Part shown: one piece after another, positions 1 through 13,443 of the stretch | How positions within the stretch are numbered: position 1 is the first letter of the stretch | Layout: every line of letters starts with the position of its first letter | DNA from: Henckelia pumila | Taxonomy: Eukaryota; Streptophyta; Magnoliopsida; Lamiales; Gesneriaceae | Direction: 5' to 3' | DNA: 64,000 nt | NCBI RefSeq assembly: GCF_033568475.1 | Contig: NW_027331846.1 | Location: 61,001-125,000, forward strand | The notes under the pieces: generated by a model | Seen by the model: the letters and a program-made list of their open reading frames with translations, nothing else | What the model was told of the DNA's origin: nothing | Database searches by the model: none | Translations under genes and position numbers: made by a program

Positions 1-209
1 CCCATGTTCTACCACATCTTACATACAATATAGTATATTCAAGGTCTTTATCAAAACAACAATAGTATATCACAATATAAAAATATGAAGAAAGATAAAG
101 TCATTGCCATTAATAAAAGTGTAAATTATATTTAAACAAAAGATTGTTTATACAAAGAGTCATCAAAGCCCTTAGCCACAAGTTGGCTCACCGGGCACCC
201 ACTCTTTCA
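1..209 (-). mobile_element. Copia LTR fragment, 5' end, reverse orientation
   Basis: The reverse complement matches the first ~200 bp of the Copia LTRs at 24712, 31958 and 39203: GAGTGGGTGCCC, then the run through ACAATCTTTTGTTT, then GATAAAGACCTTGAATATAC. The LTR terminus (TGAAAGAGTGGG on the minus strand) falls at 209. The rest lies beyond the window. No polypurine tract follows the terminus, unlike the full elements, so it may be a solo LTR. Positions 210-282 that follow are unassigned. Confidence 0.85.
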
Positions 210-282
210 CCATACATTGTCCAGAATGAGGTTTTTGACATCCTTGCAAAAAGGTATCCCTCCAGTGTTAGGGGTGACTGTC

Positions 283-2468
283 TGTGGGCCTCGGGTTGCT
301 AATCTTATTCTTAGGGCAATTAGTACTTAAACAACATTAATTAAACAAGTAAGAAAGAAGATCAAGCAATTTTTTTTTAAAAATAGGGGTGTGCTCGGTC
401 AGTCAAAAACAGCCGACCGAGCGCCCCTCCCTAACCCAACTCTCGGGTTGAGGAGTTTTGGGCTGCGCCCGGTCTGCCAAAAAGTGCAGATCGGGCGCTG
501 CTCTGGGCAGCATCCTACTCTGTTTTCCAACACCAATTTTTGATCCTTTAATTCTTCCAAATCATCATATTCAAGTCCCAAAACATATATGTTTACATAG
601 AACAATATCTAGACATGTTTACAAGGGATTAATACATCAAACTAGAGGTTTAGAAACTAACAATACAACAAGATACACAAGTAGTTTACTAAGTTTGTCA
701 ATAGTAAACAACTACTTTGTTCTCTAGCATGTTGTACAACTATAACACATATTCTTCAGCTGAAACCCAAGTCCACAATTGCTAACACTCTCAATCTCAA
801 GCCATCCAAATCTTGTTGGACTCGCTCTTGCCCCATCTATTGCCATGCTCACACTCAAAACAAAGCCATAGTCGGATAAACTCCGGTGAGAATATAATTC
901 CCACTATAAAAGACATATACATGCGTTAAAATATAAACAAGTCAACTCTAACCATTTCAATTCAAGGATAGAATAATATAACACATATATCAATTCGAAA
1001 CTTCAAATCAATACTTCAAACCAAAAGATTTCTATAGCGCACTATCAAGAATTGATTCATATCAAACCACTGCCATCAAGATTCATATCCGATCTTGACA
1101 TGGATATCCATCTATCGTCGTCTCATCAGACTCGAAAATAAGGTCCATCTGACCTTGGAAAAAGAATCAATTCATTTTTCATATCATATCAAAATCAAAA
1201 ACAAAAAGCAAAGATCCACTATATTATATGGATCAATAATTCAAGTTCTAATCAAGAACGAGTAAATAGACAAGTATGTGATTTATTGGGACAACTCAAA
1301 AATCATCATTCCTGAGTATCGAATCCCTGACTCTCGATGTCATCTTATACCTTTCATTTCGTTAAGTCGTCGTTGCTTCAATTCTGAACAATCTACAACA
1401 AAGAATATCAAGCAAATCTGCTCAAGTTTCTCATTCAATCTTCAAGGATTAACTTCAACCTTGTTTCATTCTCTCTCATTTCAAAAGACTGAATCATGAA
1501 CTCGTCAAGCTTTAATCCAAATCTGGAAAAGGAATTATAACGAGCTATAATGTCAGCTTTCAAGTCATATAAACTTCAGCTCAATTGACAAGTCAATCTT
1601 TATTCCAATTCAACTTATTTCTCACAATCAAATCTCACTTCAAACCGTGATCAATCTTTCTCGGTTCGAAAATGAACTTCTCGAGTAGATTTAAGATCTT
1701 ATCTAATCTGAAATGAAATATCTTTAAGCTATATATTTCAGCAAGAACTCATATATAGCACAACTTAATCAAACTCTAGAAAATTCTTGAACCAGCGGCG
1801 TAACGATACGAAATCGGTAACCGAAACGGAACTCTAACTAATCTATCATTCATAACAGCTTCATATACCTATTGAACCAACAAAATATCATCAAATACAA
1901 CATAACTAGAGGCTATACAATTTGAATTACATGCTGGAAATCATAAGAGTTGCAAACGATATCCGTTCTTCAATACGGTTTCGAATATACACTATATAGA
2001 AGCTCACGAACACATATTCATAATCAATTCTGATTTCTCCAACTTCCAACTTTTAAAACATGCTGGAAAGAAGATAACACTTACATGAAATCGAAGCTCC
2101 CATCGCAAGGATCACAGCGCTATGTCCGGAATTGAAATCGGATAACCGGATCAAAAGATATATAAGTTTGAAAGTAAGGTTTTACTTGAGATTTTCTTTT
2201 CTTTTCCCTTTCCTTCTCGGTTGTTGCTTCTGTGTAAATCTGAATTTTAATCTTTCATACATGTATTACACGTATGTTTGCCCACTTGCAAGTGAAATTT
2301 GCGCTTTGGTCCCCGAAATCTTCCATAGTTGCAATTTGGTCCTCGATCAATCGATTTAATTCAATTTCAAACCTAAATAATTTAAAAATATTAGAATTTA
2401 ATTCAAAACTCTAAAAATTCTCAAATTAAATATTATTAGATTAAAATTCATTAATTTCGGACCTTATC
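283..2468 (-). mobile_element. Gypsy-family LTR (probably solo), reverse orientation
   Basis: The left edge TGTGGGCCTCGG and layout match the solo LTR at 19728-21728 and the Gypsy-1 LTR at 2553-4548: a short poly-T/poly-A run, a GC-rich hairpin island, a CCGGATAAACTCCGGTGAGAAT-like stretch in the middle, and an end near 2468 where GGACCTTAT replaces the usual GGGCCTTACA. No PBS, coding region or convincing TSD is visible, so boundaries are approximate. Positions 2469-2552 look like another fragment of the same LTR family. No real gene is seen here; short frames are incidental. Confidence 0.6.
393..498 (-). repeat. paired GC-rich hairpins in Gypsy-family LTR
   Basis: Hairpin 1 pairs GCTCGGTC (393-400) with GACCGAGC (415-422) around an A-rich loop. 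Hairpin 2 pairs GCGCCCGGTCTGC (465-477) with GCAGATCGGGCGC (486-498), with one G-U wobble and loop CAAAAAGT. Both lie about 110-215 nt inside the 3' end of the LTR in element orientation. The same pair with different stem sequence occurs in the LTR at 19728-21728. Confidence 0.8.
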
Positions 2469-2552
2469 GCATTTTAGTCTTTGAACTTCTCAATATTTGC
2501 AAATTGGTCCTTGCTCGGATTTCACCTTCTCATTAAATTCTCTTTCAGTATC

Positions 2553-4548
2553 TGTGAGACCCCGTTTCTAATCTTATATTCTCAAATAATTAAACAAAAT
2601 CAAACACGATGAGCCGCGTAAAAACGAATCAAATTTTTTTTTTTTTAAAGGAACTCACGCATGCCCGCGCCAGACCACGCGCACCCGCGCATGCCCCTAG
2701 GCCACCATGCGCGCCCGCGCATAGCCCTCGGGCAGAAAACCAAAATTTCTGCACAATGAGGCGCGCCCGCGCATACTTCTCGGCCAGCCACGCGCGCCTG
2801 CGCGACATGGACGCGCGCCCACGCGATTCCTCGGGTTGCTGAATCCTGGGCAAGAAAATATTGACTCTACAAGCTCAAAATGATAATCTAAACAACCAAG
2901 GTTCCAATCATAGCTTAAACATGAAATAAGGCGTTTGAAACACCAACAGAGCAATGTTTAACAATACAAGTTCGACGGTAGTAATCGTTCGACTAATCAA
3001 AATAGAATACAAGTCCAAAATCAACCCTACGACACACAAAGTCTCACTTCTATCATCTCACCCCGAGCTAACCCAAACGCCTAGGTCCAGCTCCTGATGC
3101 TCCTGTTGCCAAGTACACATACAAACAAAGACAACAGCCGGATAAACCGGTTAGAAATATAATTTCTAAGTAAAAGAGACAGGCATACAATATCGGTTAA
3201 ACATCTCATATCGAAATGTAACAATCATCAATAACTCAAAAGAAAGTGAATGTATGCATGGCTTCAAAGCTCGGGACTATCAAGTCAGATAATCGAAGTA
3301 TCAATCGGTATTCGGTTGGGATCCCGGGGCCAAGTCTTCACAACAACTCACCGACACACCCATTCGGGGTGGAAGTCGTTCAATTCAACCCCTAGACTTT
3401 AGAGCAACTATAAGAAGTATTCTGGCACTTGGAAAATCTCGAAATCCAAGACCACTTCAATATAGCTTCCTAAACCGTCTATTTCAAAACGAATCGAATA
3501 TTCGGCTCAATATTAATGCAAGTGCAAATAAAATAATCAATCAAGTTCATATAAGCAAATAACATGCAGTATGTGATTTTCGAGGCTCGAGAATCAATCG
3601 AACTCGAGTATTCAACCTCATTCAATTCAAAGTCATCTTTTACCTTTCGAGTCCGTCGAGGATTCAAATCAAAAAATAACAACGAACTCAAATAAATAAT
3701 CAAATCGAATCAAAACAAGCCATACAAGAAGTTCAATACTATACCGTCTTCGATCCTCGAATCGATTCAACTTCCAAGTTCGATCCAAACCCGAATCTTT
3801 CAACTCAAATCTGAAATGTGAAATACGGATTCGGTATAAATCTTCTAACTCAAACAATACCTGGAAATCAAACCGAATAAACAACCGATAATCCAAAACT
3901 CGATTTCGACGGCATAACGGCTATAAACGGTCAATCCAAAAATCAACAACATCATCAAGCAACTCAAACTATCTAATATAATCTTCCAATCCATCAAAAA
4001 CAACCAAAATCCAACAAAATCCAAAGACCCATTTTTGAATTTATGCCTAAAAATTCATATAAAATCCAAACTTTGATCTTTTTCCGAACCGACTTCGAAT
4101 ACACGATCTATGCTAGCTCAAGCACGTTATACTCGAAAATTATCAAATTCTAACCATCCAAAAAAATTCAAAGTTCGTGGATCGTAGCAAAACTTACGTC
4201 AGAATGAAGCCCTCATTGCGGTGATCGTCTCAACTCGAATCTAAAATCTAACGGTCGGATCGTGCGAATCGGACGGGGCAAAAGCTTGAGAAACCTTCCA
4301 TGGCTTCTTCTTCTCGGTCGACGTGAGAGATGGATGGGAGGGAGGAGAGAATAGTGAGTGATGGTGATGTAGATAATAATATTAATAACTCCCCCCAAAG
4401 ACTAGTCAACTGTCCTATTTGCACTTCGGTCCCTGAACTCCAAATTAAATCGATTCAATCTCGGCTCAACTAATTCCCTTCAATTTAATTTAATTCTAAT
4501 AATAATAAATTCCACTAATCCCAAAATAATTAATTTCAGGGCCTTACA
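2553..4548 (-). mobile_element. Gypsy-1 3' LTR, reverse orientation
   Basis: On the minus strand the LTR begins TGTAAGGCCCTGAAATT (at 4548) and ends CGGGGTCTCACA (at 2553), about 2.0 kb with TG..CA ends. Its left ~240 bp, including the poly-T/poly-A run and the CGCGCCCGCGCAT-rich island, recurs at 9036-9280, which is the other LTR. The flanking minus-strand GAGGGGGAGAAT (about 4549-4561) is a typical polypurine tract. Just inside is GATTTCGAGGACGAAATCG, the usual end of a Gypsy pol reading frame. Confidence 0.85.
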
Positions 4549-7500
4549 ATTCTCCCCCTCTAAGAATCGATTTCGTCCTCGAAATCAAAGTAGTTCCATC
4601 TCAGAAAACAAGATAAAGTTCGAAGACTGCTATAAAATTTCTTTTCGCAAAATAACTCTGAAATCAGGGTTCAAATAAAACTCCGCTTCTTGAACCGTTC
4701 CCTCAAATCCGTATCGGTTCAACTGCACAAACTCCTCTGAATCGGTTTTGCTAAGGAGCTGTTACTATGTTCGGTCAACTCTGAATCGATCGTCTCAAAC
4801 AAAACTGGCGACTCATCAATTCTTGTCTTAACGTCAAAGAAAAATCTGTGAATTTGGTAACAAAAGACGTGAAGTACATCGAGAATATTCGAAGAATACG
4901 GAAGAACAAGTAATGGAAAACAAGAAGAACTGAAGGAGTAAAAGTCGGTAGGCGAGATCGCCTACATCCTCCAGAATTTCATAGGAACCTCGTGAGTTCA
5001 TCAAGACAGTTCTCTCTCTATCACATCCGCCACAACCTCTAAACTGAGGAATCTTCTGAATTACTCGGCCTCCCTGAACATAAGTACAGAGGTCTGCGTC
5101 GGAATTGGAATACTTTGTACATCTTTCTTCTCAAGTCGTCTTCTTTATAGACAGGAATTCTCCATCCTTCTATCAAACCTCGAATCAAATCCGATCCCAA
5201 GTCAGAGAACTCAGAAAATCATCCCAATTCAACTGGGATTCTCATTCCTTCTCGTACAACGGATTGGAAAAATTGATATCAAGATATTCGTCCGATAACT
5301 GTTGTACAGAAACTTCGCAAAAGATGAGAAAACCATCCAGCTAGTGCCAAAATCAATTACTACAACTCAACATATCCTCTTAAGGTCTATATCGCTTATT
5401 CTTGGTTGTCCGTCGTTCTGAGAATAATAACTAAACTCAATTATAATCCAATAATTAAAGTCTCTTAAAGGCTGAGTTCAAGGTGAGAGTTAACTCAAAA
5501 TCTCATTCTGAAAGGACAGAATTTGACAAGTCAACTATCTGAAAATTCTCCTGACAACAATCCCAATCATATCGTCGTGTCTGGAATCCATTCTGTACGA
5601 AAACGGAAGCAAACTACAATTATATCTCGGTTACAATCAGATAGCATCTCCAAATTAGACAGTTTTATACCTTCGACCACAAGCCGAACACTCCCAATTC
5701 TATTCCGCACAGGTAAACTGCGATAGAGCAAAACAATCTGATATTATTTCTGACCAACTTCTCAACATCGAGTCGAGTCTGGAATTCATTTTGTCCGGAA
5801 AAACAGTAGCAGATTATGCAATCGGTCTAATAAAACTCAGATAGATTCAAATTTCCAGACTGGTCGATAGCTTCATAAAGGTATTCGTCGAAAAGAAATC
5901 TTCTTTTCAATCTGACAATTAACTGTACCATAGATAGTCGGTTCCTTCTCTCTATCAGCTATCAAAATTGGACAGACTAGCGATTGCGAAATCATACTTC
6001 TAACCTCGTTCTTCATCTGTTACTATAAAGGTCAATTCCTCAATCCTCTGAATATCTTTCGGTCGTCTGAAAGAATAATGAATAAGTGCGAAGTGTCAAT
6101 CTCAAGGTACTCTGTCTCAATCAAAATCTCCGGCACGACAAAGCAATTACTCAAAACTTGAGGTATCGTCACTGTCCCGAAACTCAGACTATGCCCAGTT
6201 CTGACTCTTCTTCATTAAATTATCCTATTCGATCTGTTTATGCGCTATCTCCATCATCTAATTAAATTCTGGCTCAGTTCGGATAAAATAATTCTGATAG
6301 ACTTCATATCTGTTCCAGACTCTAAATCAGAAGTGCAACACTCATCGGTCGGTGAAGTCAAGGATAGTAGATAAAATAAGAACAGATCCATCGGCTCAAA
6401 GAGAATAATGGTAGTAGAAAAATAATAATAGATCATTCTGTTCAAACCTCAGTTGCTGCATTGTATTACTTCGGATCATACTGGAATTCACCATTAGATT
6501 CTTCATCATATCCAATCTTTTCCTCAATCTCAAAATCAGTTCAGTTGTGAAACTCATACTTTGACTTCTCAGTTTAGAAAAAACTTCGAAAATATCACTG
6601 GAGATAGTGATGCCCGATCTTACAAGCAATAAGATTACTGTCAATTCAATATCATGAATCGGATGTTGAGTCTCGTACTGCTTCAGCTGCTACTATGACT
6701 GAGCTATCACAAACTTCCTCTGAATAAGAATACCTCCAGAATCTGGATAAGAAGATGCAATCCACTGAAGATCATCAGTACAGAGGAAATAAAAATTACT
6801 GGAGCTCTGGTGGACCTCTTCTTCGCGTCAAACAAACTGATCTCATAAGATTCGGTTCAGGTATAAGAACATTCTCTGGAGTTAGATAGGAAATCGGCTC
6901 CACGACAATAAGAATCTCTTGAAAATCTGCTATAGAACTCAAAATCTTCAATTCTCAGGTACAAATGTCGGTTTGGCTTCAATTAAAACAGCTTCGGTCT
7001 TGCAATGATCAATGAAATTCCAGCTCTAGAATTAAAATGATCGAGGAAAGGACATCTCGATACAATAAAAATTCAGACTTCAATAGTATAGCATGCAAAG
7101 TCTCGGCACTCAATTCTATAAGACCATTCTCCAATACTCTGTATGATCCGTACTATTCTTCGAACAGAACCGAAAAGATCGATAAGAATTTCTAATTTCA
7201 TCTAAATACATCTGATAGATTCAGTTCAAAAGATCTACAATAATGTAGACGAGTTTCACTTCAACTATACTCCAAAGCAGTCATACCTCGATCTAAGTCC
7301 AGTCTTCAATACTTCTTTCTATCAAACTCTCAGCTGATGATGTCTGATCTCAAGTCATTGCTGAATCTAACCTCATGACTCAGAGGTAATCCAGAAATCT
7401 CATCTGGATGATAACAGCAACTCTCTAACCACTGGTTTATCAACCAATTCAGGCTAGATTCTAGAACATCAGCTGTAAACAAGAGAATTCCTCCGTGAAA

Positions 7501-9035
7501 TTCTAAAATCATAAGGTCATTCGACAGATCAACTAACAAAGAATCCTAAAATCGAGAATCCTTACCGGAGGATTTCCGTTTGTCTATTGACTCGGATCTG
7601 AATCTGTCAACTTCCTGAAATAATTCATAGTAGTCCTGTACTGGATAAAGCAGCTAACAGACAATCAAATCAAAATCTGATAACTGAAGTACGATACTGC
7701 TCAGTTACAATCAAATCAAAATCTCAATCAAATCTGAATGTGAAGTACAATACTGTTCGGTTCCAACTTATCCCATCAATTCAAAGAATTGAGACTACTG
7801 CTAATCAAAATTCAACAACCGAGATGCATCAGTAAATATCGATAAGAAGAAAGATAAGGTGCGTAACCGATCATATCAGAATAAGAATAGAAACCATACT
7901 CTATTGTTTCCTGCGGTCATCATCGGTGAAATCTAAGTTTGATCCTCGATAAGAGTACAATTAGAATCTGTTGCCTCGAAGATTGATTCATCATATGATT
8001 AAATTCTCATAGATTCTGCTATTGCGGATGAAAGGAACAACTGAAACGGCTAGTACCTTTGTCGGAGTTAAAGACACAAGGAAAATCCCTTTGGAGATCT
8101 TTCGATAATATCATGATGACAAACTCTGACATAGTGTCCGGGCAGATGACAAACCTGACAACGTCTTTTGATCTCAAGGGTGGCTCACTGATTTCATAAA
8201 CTGTTTTCTCTTCGATTAAAGATGATCTCCAAGTCCCTCTAACTCTGATAAAATGGTGAAAAGGAATATGTCGAAGAAATTTGGATGAAAGCGGATTCCA
8301 AAAAGTGATCGAACCTTGATTCCCTAATGCTCTCTTCTTCAAATTCTACCAACTTTCATCAATCCTCTACGTTGGTACCACACTAACCGAATTCTCCGGT
8401 CATCTGTGTAGTTCAGAGAATCACCCAATAGATCGATTTCTTAAATTCAACTTCTGCATCCAACATCATTCTCGGTACTCTTAAAAATTGGTAATCTACA
8501 TGACTAAAACCTCCTTGGTAGTACTCCCATCGGTGTCAGAGTGACATCTAACAGTGCAGTAGTGGTGTGATCTAGATCAGTCGAAGGGAGTTACTGCTGG
8601 TTGTCGTCTGCTAAAATTCTTCAGAAGACAATTCTGATATTCAGTATGAAAAGGATACCAAATCTCCATCTCAAAATTCGGTGTTCCACATCACTGTTCG
8701 AAAAGTTCGTTCAACTACAAATTACTGAATTTCGGATCTCAATCGGATTCTAATTCATATCGCAAACAATCTCTGATCTGCTAGCTCAAGCAGATGGTGG
8801 AACTCGGATCCGAAATTAAAATACAGTTCATATTTCAAGTAATTCATGCTTTAAAATTTAAATCGCATATCCATGTAATTCAAATAATTCTCAATCAATA
8901 AAGCATGCTCGCATGTATCTTAAATAAATCATTTACATAAATCAATCACATGCGAGAATTCAATTCATGCGGACTCGATCTACCCCGCTCACTCTAATTC
9001 GATTCCAAGAATCTTATCGCTCTGATACCACTTAA
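4549..9035 (-). mobile_element. Gypsy-1 interior, decayed
   Basis: About 4.5 kb lies between the two Gypsy-1 LTRs, near the size expected for a Gypsy gag-pol interior, but no frame longer than ~107 codons survives. The longest is on the minus strand at 8019-8342, at the position expected for gag; I could not recognise a domain in it. The 3' end of pol is recognisable only as the FRGRN-like tail near 4565-4590. I see no host gene here. Assignment rests on the LTRs, PBS and polypurine tract rather than on protein motifs. Confidence 0.75.
9019..9030 (-). other. Gypsy-1 primer-binding site
   Basis: The minus strand reads TGGTATCAGAGC, complementary to the 3' end of plant initiator-Met tRNA, five bases inside the LTR end at 9036. 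This fixes the element's orientation as reverse. Confidence 0.9.
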
Positions 9036-9280
9036 TGTGAGACCCCGTTTCTAATCTTTTATTCTCGAATAATTAAACAAAATCAAACACGATGAGCCGC
9101 GTAAAAACGAATCAAAATTTTTTTTTTTTAAAGGAACTCACGTGTGCCCGCGCCAGACCACGCGCACCCGCGCATGCCCCTCGGCCACCATGCGCGCCCG
9201 CGCATAGCCCTCGGGCAGAAAACCAAAATTTCTGCACAATAAGGCGCGCCCGCTCGCCAAGTCGCGCGCCCGCGCATACT
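9036..9280 (-). mobile_element. Gypsy-1 5' LTR, truncated
   Basis: Starts TGTGAGACCCCG exactly like 2553 and follows that LTR closely through the CGCGCCCGCGCAT repeats. It then breaks at ~9280 into Copia LTR sequence. About 1.75 kb of this LTR is missing. Confidence 0.85.
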
Positions 9281-11075
9281 ATTGTCTTTTTGATAAAGAC
9301 CTTGAATATACTATAGTGTAATTAAGATGAGATAGTGAATAAGAGAGATCACTATCATGAAACACATCTTATAGTCACTGTATATTCTAAACAGTTCCTA
9401 GTCAATTGAGCCGTTCGCAAATAAGGATAAGGATCGCTCGAGATAGAGACTAGCATTTGCAATGCCAAGTACCACGTTTCATTGGTATGGAACATAGAGA
9501 TGTTCAAAGCATGCAAATGGATATTCATATGATGAATGATCGAACTACCCTATTCGGACTTTCCAAGTGGTTATTATTAATTGAGTGGATAAGTCCGCGG
9601 TTTTGGTTGTACACCATTAGTCCTTAACTACTTGAAACATCATTGAGACTCTATATGCTAGTACTGTACTTTGACTCGTTTACCGACTCTATGAGGGTCA
9701 TCAGGTGTCGGGATTGGGTACAGTTATGACACATATAGGAGTCGATGCTTTGTTGTCAAGGATTCACCACACGCTTGCGAGTGTGGATATCCTATGCGAT
9801 CTGAGAAGATATTAGTGTGACAAATCTCTGGCCAGAGTACTCGATGTGATTTAGGTTACTTGGTTTCTTAGTAGCACATGTGATGTCACTATTTGATCTT
9901 TAAGATGCATTGCATAGTTATCGAATCTCGAACGACTCTCGATGTACCAATGGTTGTTGATTCGATCGGGATATTTGGATGAAGGGACCGTATTGTACGC
10001 TAACCAAAATCTACAGGTTCTTGCAGGCACTATCAGTGATACCTAGGGAATCATGGGGCGATGTTGCTAGGCGCTTTTACCATGATTCGATGGGTAAGTC
10101 GGAAATTGTTGTTTCGAGTCACAAGGAGTTGTGAGCCCACAGCTAGCTGTATCCCTGAACCATTGAGGGTCACACAAGTAATGGATTACTAATCCCCATT
10201 GAGATAGTTAAATTTAAAGAGTTAAATTTAGCGAAAGAGAAGTTGGACTTCTTAACTAAAGGGAGTGGAATTTCCTAAAATGACATAGGGATTGGCATTT
10301 TTGGAAATCACTGAATTCGGATTCAAAAAACTTATCTTGCCTTTAAAAGGTGCAGAAATGGTTTCTGTGCACATTGGTGAAATCGGTTTATCAATCGGAG
10401 TCAAGATGAATTGTATATTAATTTCTATAATAACAGGCTTGGCTTGTTGGGCTTAAGTTATGGATAATGGGCCCTAAGGAGTTAGTGTCCTATTAGACAT
10501 ATAACTTAATCCAGTACAGAAATTATATATAGTAGATGATGCAGTTTTCGAAAATCACTAATTGATTGTCTTGCAATTTTCGAAAATACTGCAACACACA
10601 ACCTCATAATTGACAGAGCAATTTTTTAAAATCCTAGAAGAGTTCTAAGGAGAATTCGAAAAACCTGTCTCCCTTTTGAGAGAGAATTCAGTTTGTGATT
10701 TTTGGAAAATTACATTCTGAATTGACAGATCAAATCTGTAAATCTCTTCGATAAACATCTGATTGATTTCTAGTGCAATCAATCAGAAGGTTTTAGTTTT
10801 CTGTTCGTGGACCTAATTCAGGAGATTGATCGAGCGAGTCATCAGTTCCTGGGATTTACAAGAAGAGCAGATTAATCTGTTGGTGTCCATAATCAAGCCA
10901 TAGCTTGAAGAGGTAAAATATTAATTGTTATTATTATTTTACATGTTGATTTTAATCGTTAGGATTTGATACCCATGATATGGAATTGTTCCATATAAGA
11001 AAATAAAAATTTTTAAACTTCCGCTGCTTCGGGTATCATATCACACTGATCTGAAAACGAGTTCCAATAGTAACT
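9281..11075 (+). mobile_element. Copia LTR, truncated at its 5' end
   Basis: Collinear with the LTR at 24712-26574 from the GATAAAGACCTTGAATATAC segment to the end (AACTTCCGCTGC..GGGTATCA..GAGTTCCAATA). The first ~140 bp are missing. It carries subfamily variants (GGTATGGAACATAGAGATG, CATATGATGAATGAT, AGGTTACTTGGTTTC) also found in the LTR at 41524-43372 but not in the tandem array. No PBS or interior follows; sequence passes directly into a Gypsy LTR. Confidence 0.85.
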
Positions 11076-11885
11076 AGGAACAGATAATCACAAGGATAAA
11101 CAATTAATCACAACTGAACCTTTAGAGGAACATGTCTCTGAAAATCCACGAAGATAATAAATTGACAAATGCCACAAAGCTTATGAAACTTTGATAAGTT
11201 TGATTTGATAAAAACAAAGCAAAACTTCGGAAAAATTCTAGAGAGAATTTTTAAGAATTGATAAAAATCAATAAACTAAATAATTCATTAATTAATTGTC
11301 TCTCATGAATGAGAAGTTTACAATATATAGAAGAAATAAACTAGGAATCCTAATAGAATTAGATTAAAGATTTCCTAGTTTGATTATAATTCCAAAATCC
11401 TAAAGATAATTCAAAATAATGCAAAAGATATCAAAGATATCTTCTAGAAGATTCCTAATAGACTAATAAAACTCAAAATAACACAATATATCAAAATATA
11501 TCAAAAATTCCTGAAACACACAAACACGCCAACGTGTGTGAAAATCTCAGGCACGCGGGCGCGCTGGCCTTGCGCAGGAACGGCACGGGCGCACGACAAT
11601 GTGGAGAGGGCGCGCTTCACATTCGCAGTATTGCGTAACATCTTCACTCGGCAGCGCGGGCGCGTAGTAGCTTCGAACCCAGCTTTGTATTTTTGAATTT
11701 TCTTCAATATTTCTTCACATTCTTGATTCTTTTGGTCTTGAAAAATATCATAATAGTCTCCAAAATTATTTCCAAGATCTCCAACCAAGTTTCCACGGAT
11801 CCCAAATCCTTCAATCCTTGATGACAAATTAAGAGACACTTTTGGGAACAATATGAATCTTCGAAAACCTCCTTGATTCATATCA
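11076..11885 (-). mobile_element. Gypsy-2 3' LTR, partial
   Basis: From GTAACTAGGAACAG it is collinear with 15092-15912, the matching part of the other LTR. It ends ATTCATATCA at 11885. The first ~140 bp of the plus-strand left end are missing at the junction with the Copia LTR. On the minus strand the LTR starts TGATATGAAT and would end ATTCATATCA, an unusually long terminal inverted match. Confidence 0.8.
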
Positions 11886-12549
11886 GACTCCCCTTCTTCA
11901 AAAAAATTTGTCCTCAAATCTTGCCCCTTGTCTACAAAAACCAAGCAAGAATTAGAAACTTTAAAAATATTTTCCACATGCGCTAGTATACCTTGCTCAC
12001 TCAAAATCATATCAAGACTCACGAAATTTTTCATGCACACATTAAACACCTCAACATCATTATCATGCAAAAACATGATTAAAATTACATTAAGCAAGAC
12101 AAACACTAAATTCCTCCCTTCTTAGATCTAGTTATCACCAACAAAAAGTTCATAGTTAAGTACAACCATTGTTTTCTAGAAATAAGATTCAAGCCACATG
12201 CAATATGCCACTCACAACTCCACTCAATTTCAACCACAACAAATATTCATCCAACATATCCTTTAATTTGGATTTCTCAAAATTACACTTCAAACTCAAT
12301 ACACATGCTCTTTCAACAAGCAAATCATGCAATGACGAACTTATAGAGAAAAACTTTTTTTTTTTAAACAAATACTTATTTCTTACATAGAATTTTTCAT
12401 AAGTATCATGCAAACATAACTCAAACACATCTTTCAAACTATTATCCAATGCATTCAACTTGTTAGCATTCTCAAGCCACAACAACTTCAAAAATAAGAT
12501 AGGCAAAAATACGTACCTTCGTGACAGTGTAGTAACTACCACATACTCC

Positions 12550-13032
12550 TTACCTTGTTGACATTACCTTTCCATCAAGAACTTTTTTTCCTTGAAGACT
12601 CATACCATAAACAAATAAAACAAATATTATTGTGCAAAATACACACACTTTTAAATTTTCATCACTATGCGTAAATAACACAAGTATCAAATGTTCAACA
12701 TGCTCATTCAAAATTTTGCTATATACTAAGATAAAATCAAAGTATATCACAACAAAGTTACCCATATATGCATGCAAAACACAACTCATCAATCCCATGA
12801 AATTAATATGCACATTAGCTAGCCCAAAAATTAATACTAGCCACTCAAGCAAATATGACTTTCCACCTATGTCATTCATGCAACAATCACACATATCAAC
12901 ATAAACCAAATCACCAAGTCTTGTAGCATGCACAAACTCAAGAGAGTTAACATCAAGATTTGAAATCAAAGCATAATTCATAGCTAACACATTCTCAAAT
13001 CCTTCAACAAAGTAATAGAACCCATGCAACAT
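12550..13032 (-). pseudogene. Gypsy-2 reverse transcriptase remnant
   Basis: The 160-codon minus-strand frame includes FMGLMSCVLHAYMGNFVVIY followed by FDFILVYSKILNEHVEHL. Gypsy RTs have FM.LMN.VL...G.FVVVYFDDIL.YS....EH..HL at this place, so it is the RT palm. The second catalytic Asp of the usual YFDD is Phe here (YFDF). Flanking frames are broken. A dead copy. Confidence 0.8.
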
Positions 13033-13089
13033 TGAATTTAGATCATACCTTTGAAACTATACATTTGGTTGGTATTCAAAATTTAAAGT

Positions 13090-13443
13090 TCAATCATACG
13101 TCTCAAACGAAATAACTCTCAAATTCATAACCTCTCCAAGGACGTGGCCAACCTCATATAGAACCAATATGTTAAGACTTTTAGTAGGACTTCTTCTTTG
13201 CTTCTTCATCAATACATCTCCAAAATCCTGCAAAGAAGAACAAACGCTGCTCGGGATTGAACCGACTATATCATGGCAATGAGATAAAATCTCTTTGTAC
13301 AAAAGTACTTTAGGGATTTTATTCAATTTCACAAAAATTTCATCCTCACAATTTTGGACCATTATTTTTTTTATTGGTCTCTTTCCTCTCTTTTCTTTCC
13401 TCTCTTTTTTTTTTCTCAAAGGCCATCTCACTCTTTTGGACAC
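13090..13443 (-). pseudogene. Gypsy-2 protease/RT linker remnant
   Basis: The frame contains SIPSSVCSSLQDFGDVL, matching the SLP..V..LLQ(E/D)F.DVFP segment just before the Gypsy RT domain. The neighbouring lysine-rich stretch (KKKERKEKRGKRPIKK) is also common in this linker. It is collinear with the RT remnant on the same strand. Confidence 0.65.

Noticed and set aside
8019..8342. 107-codon minus-strand frame in Gypsy-1
   Set aside because: No recognisable domain; it lies in the decayed interior of a retroelement and is most likely a chance frame over old gag.
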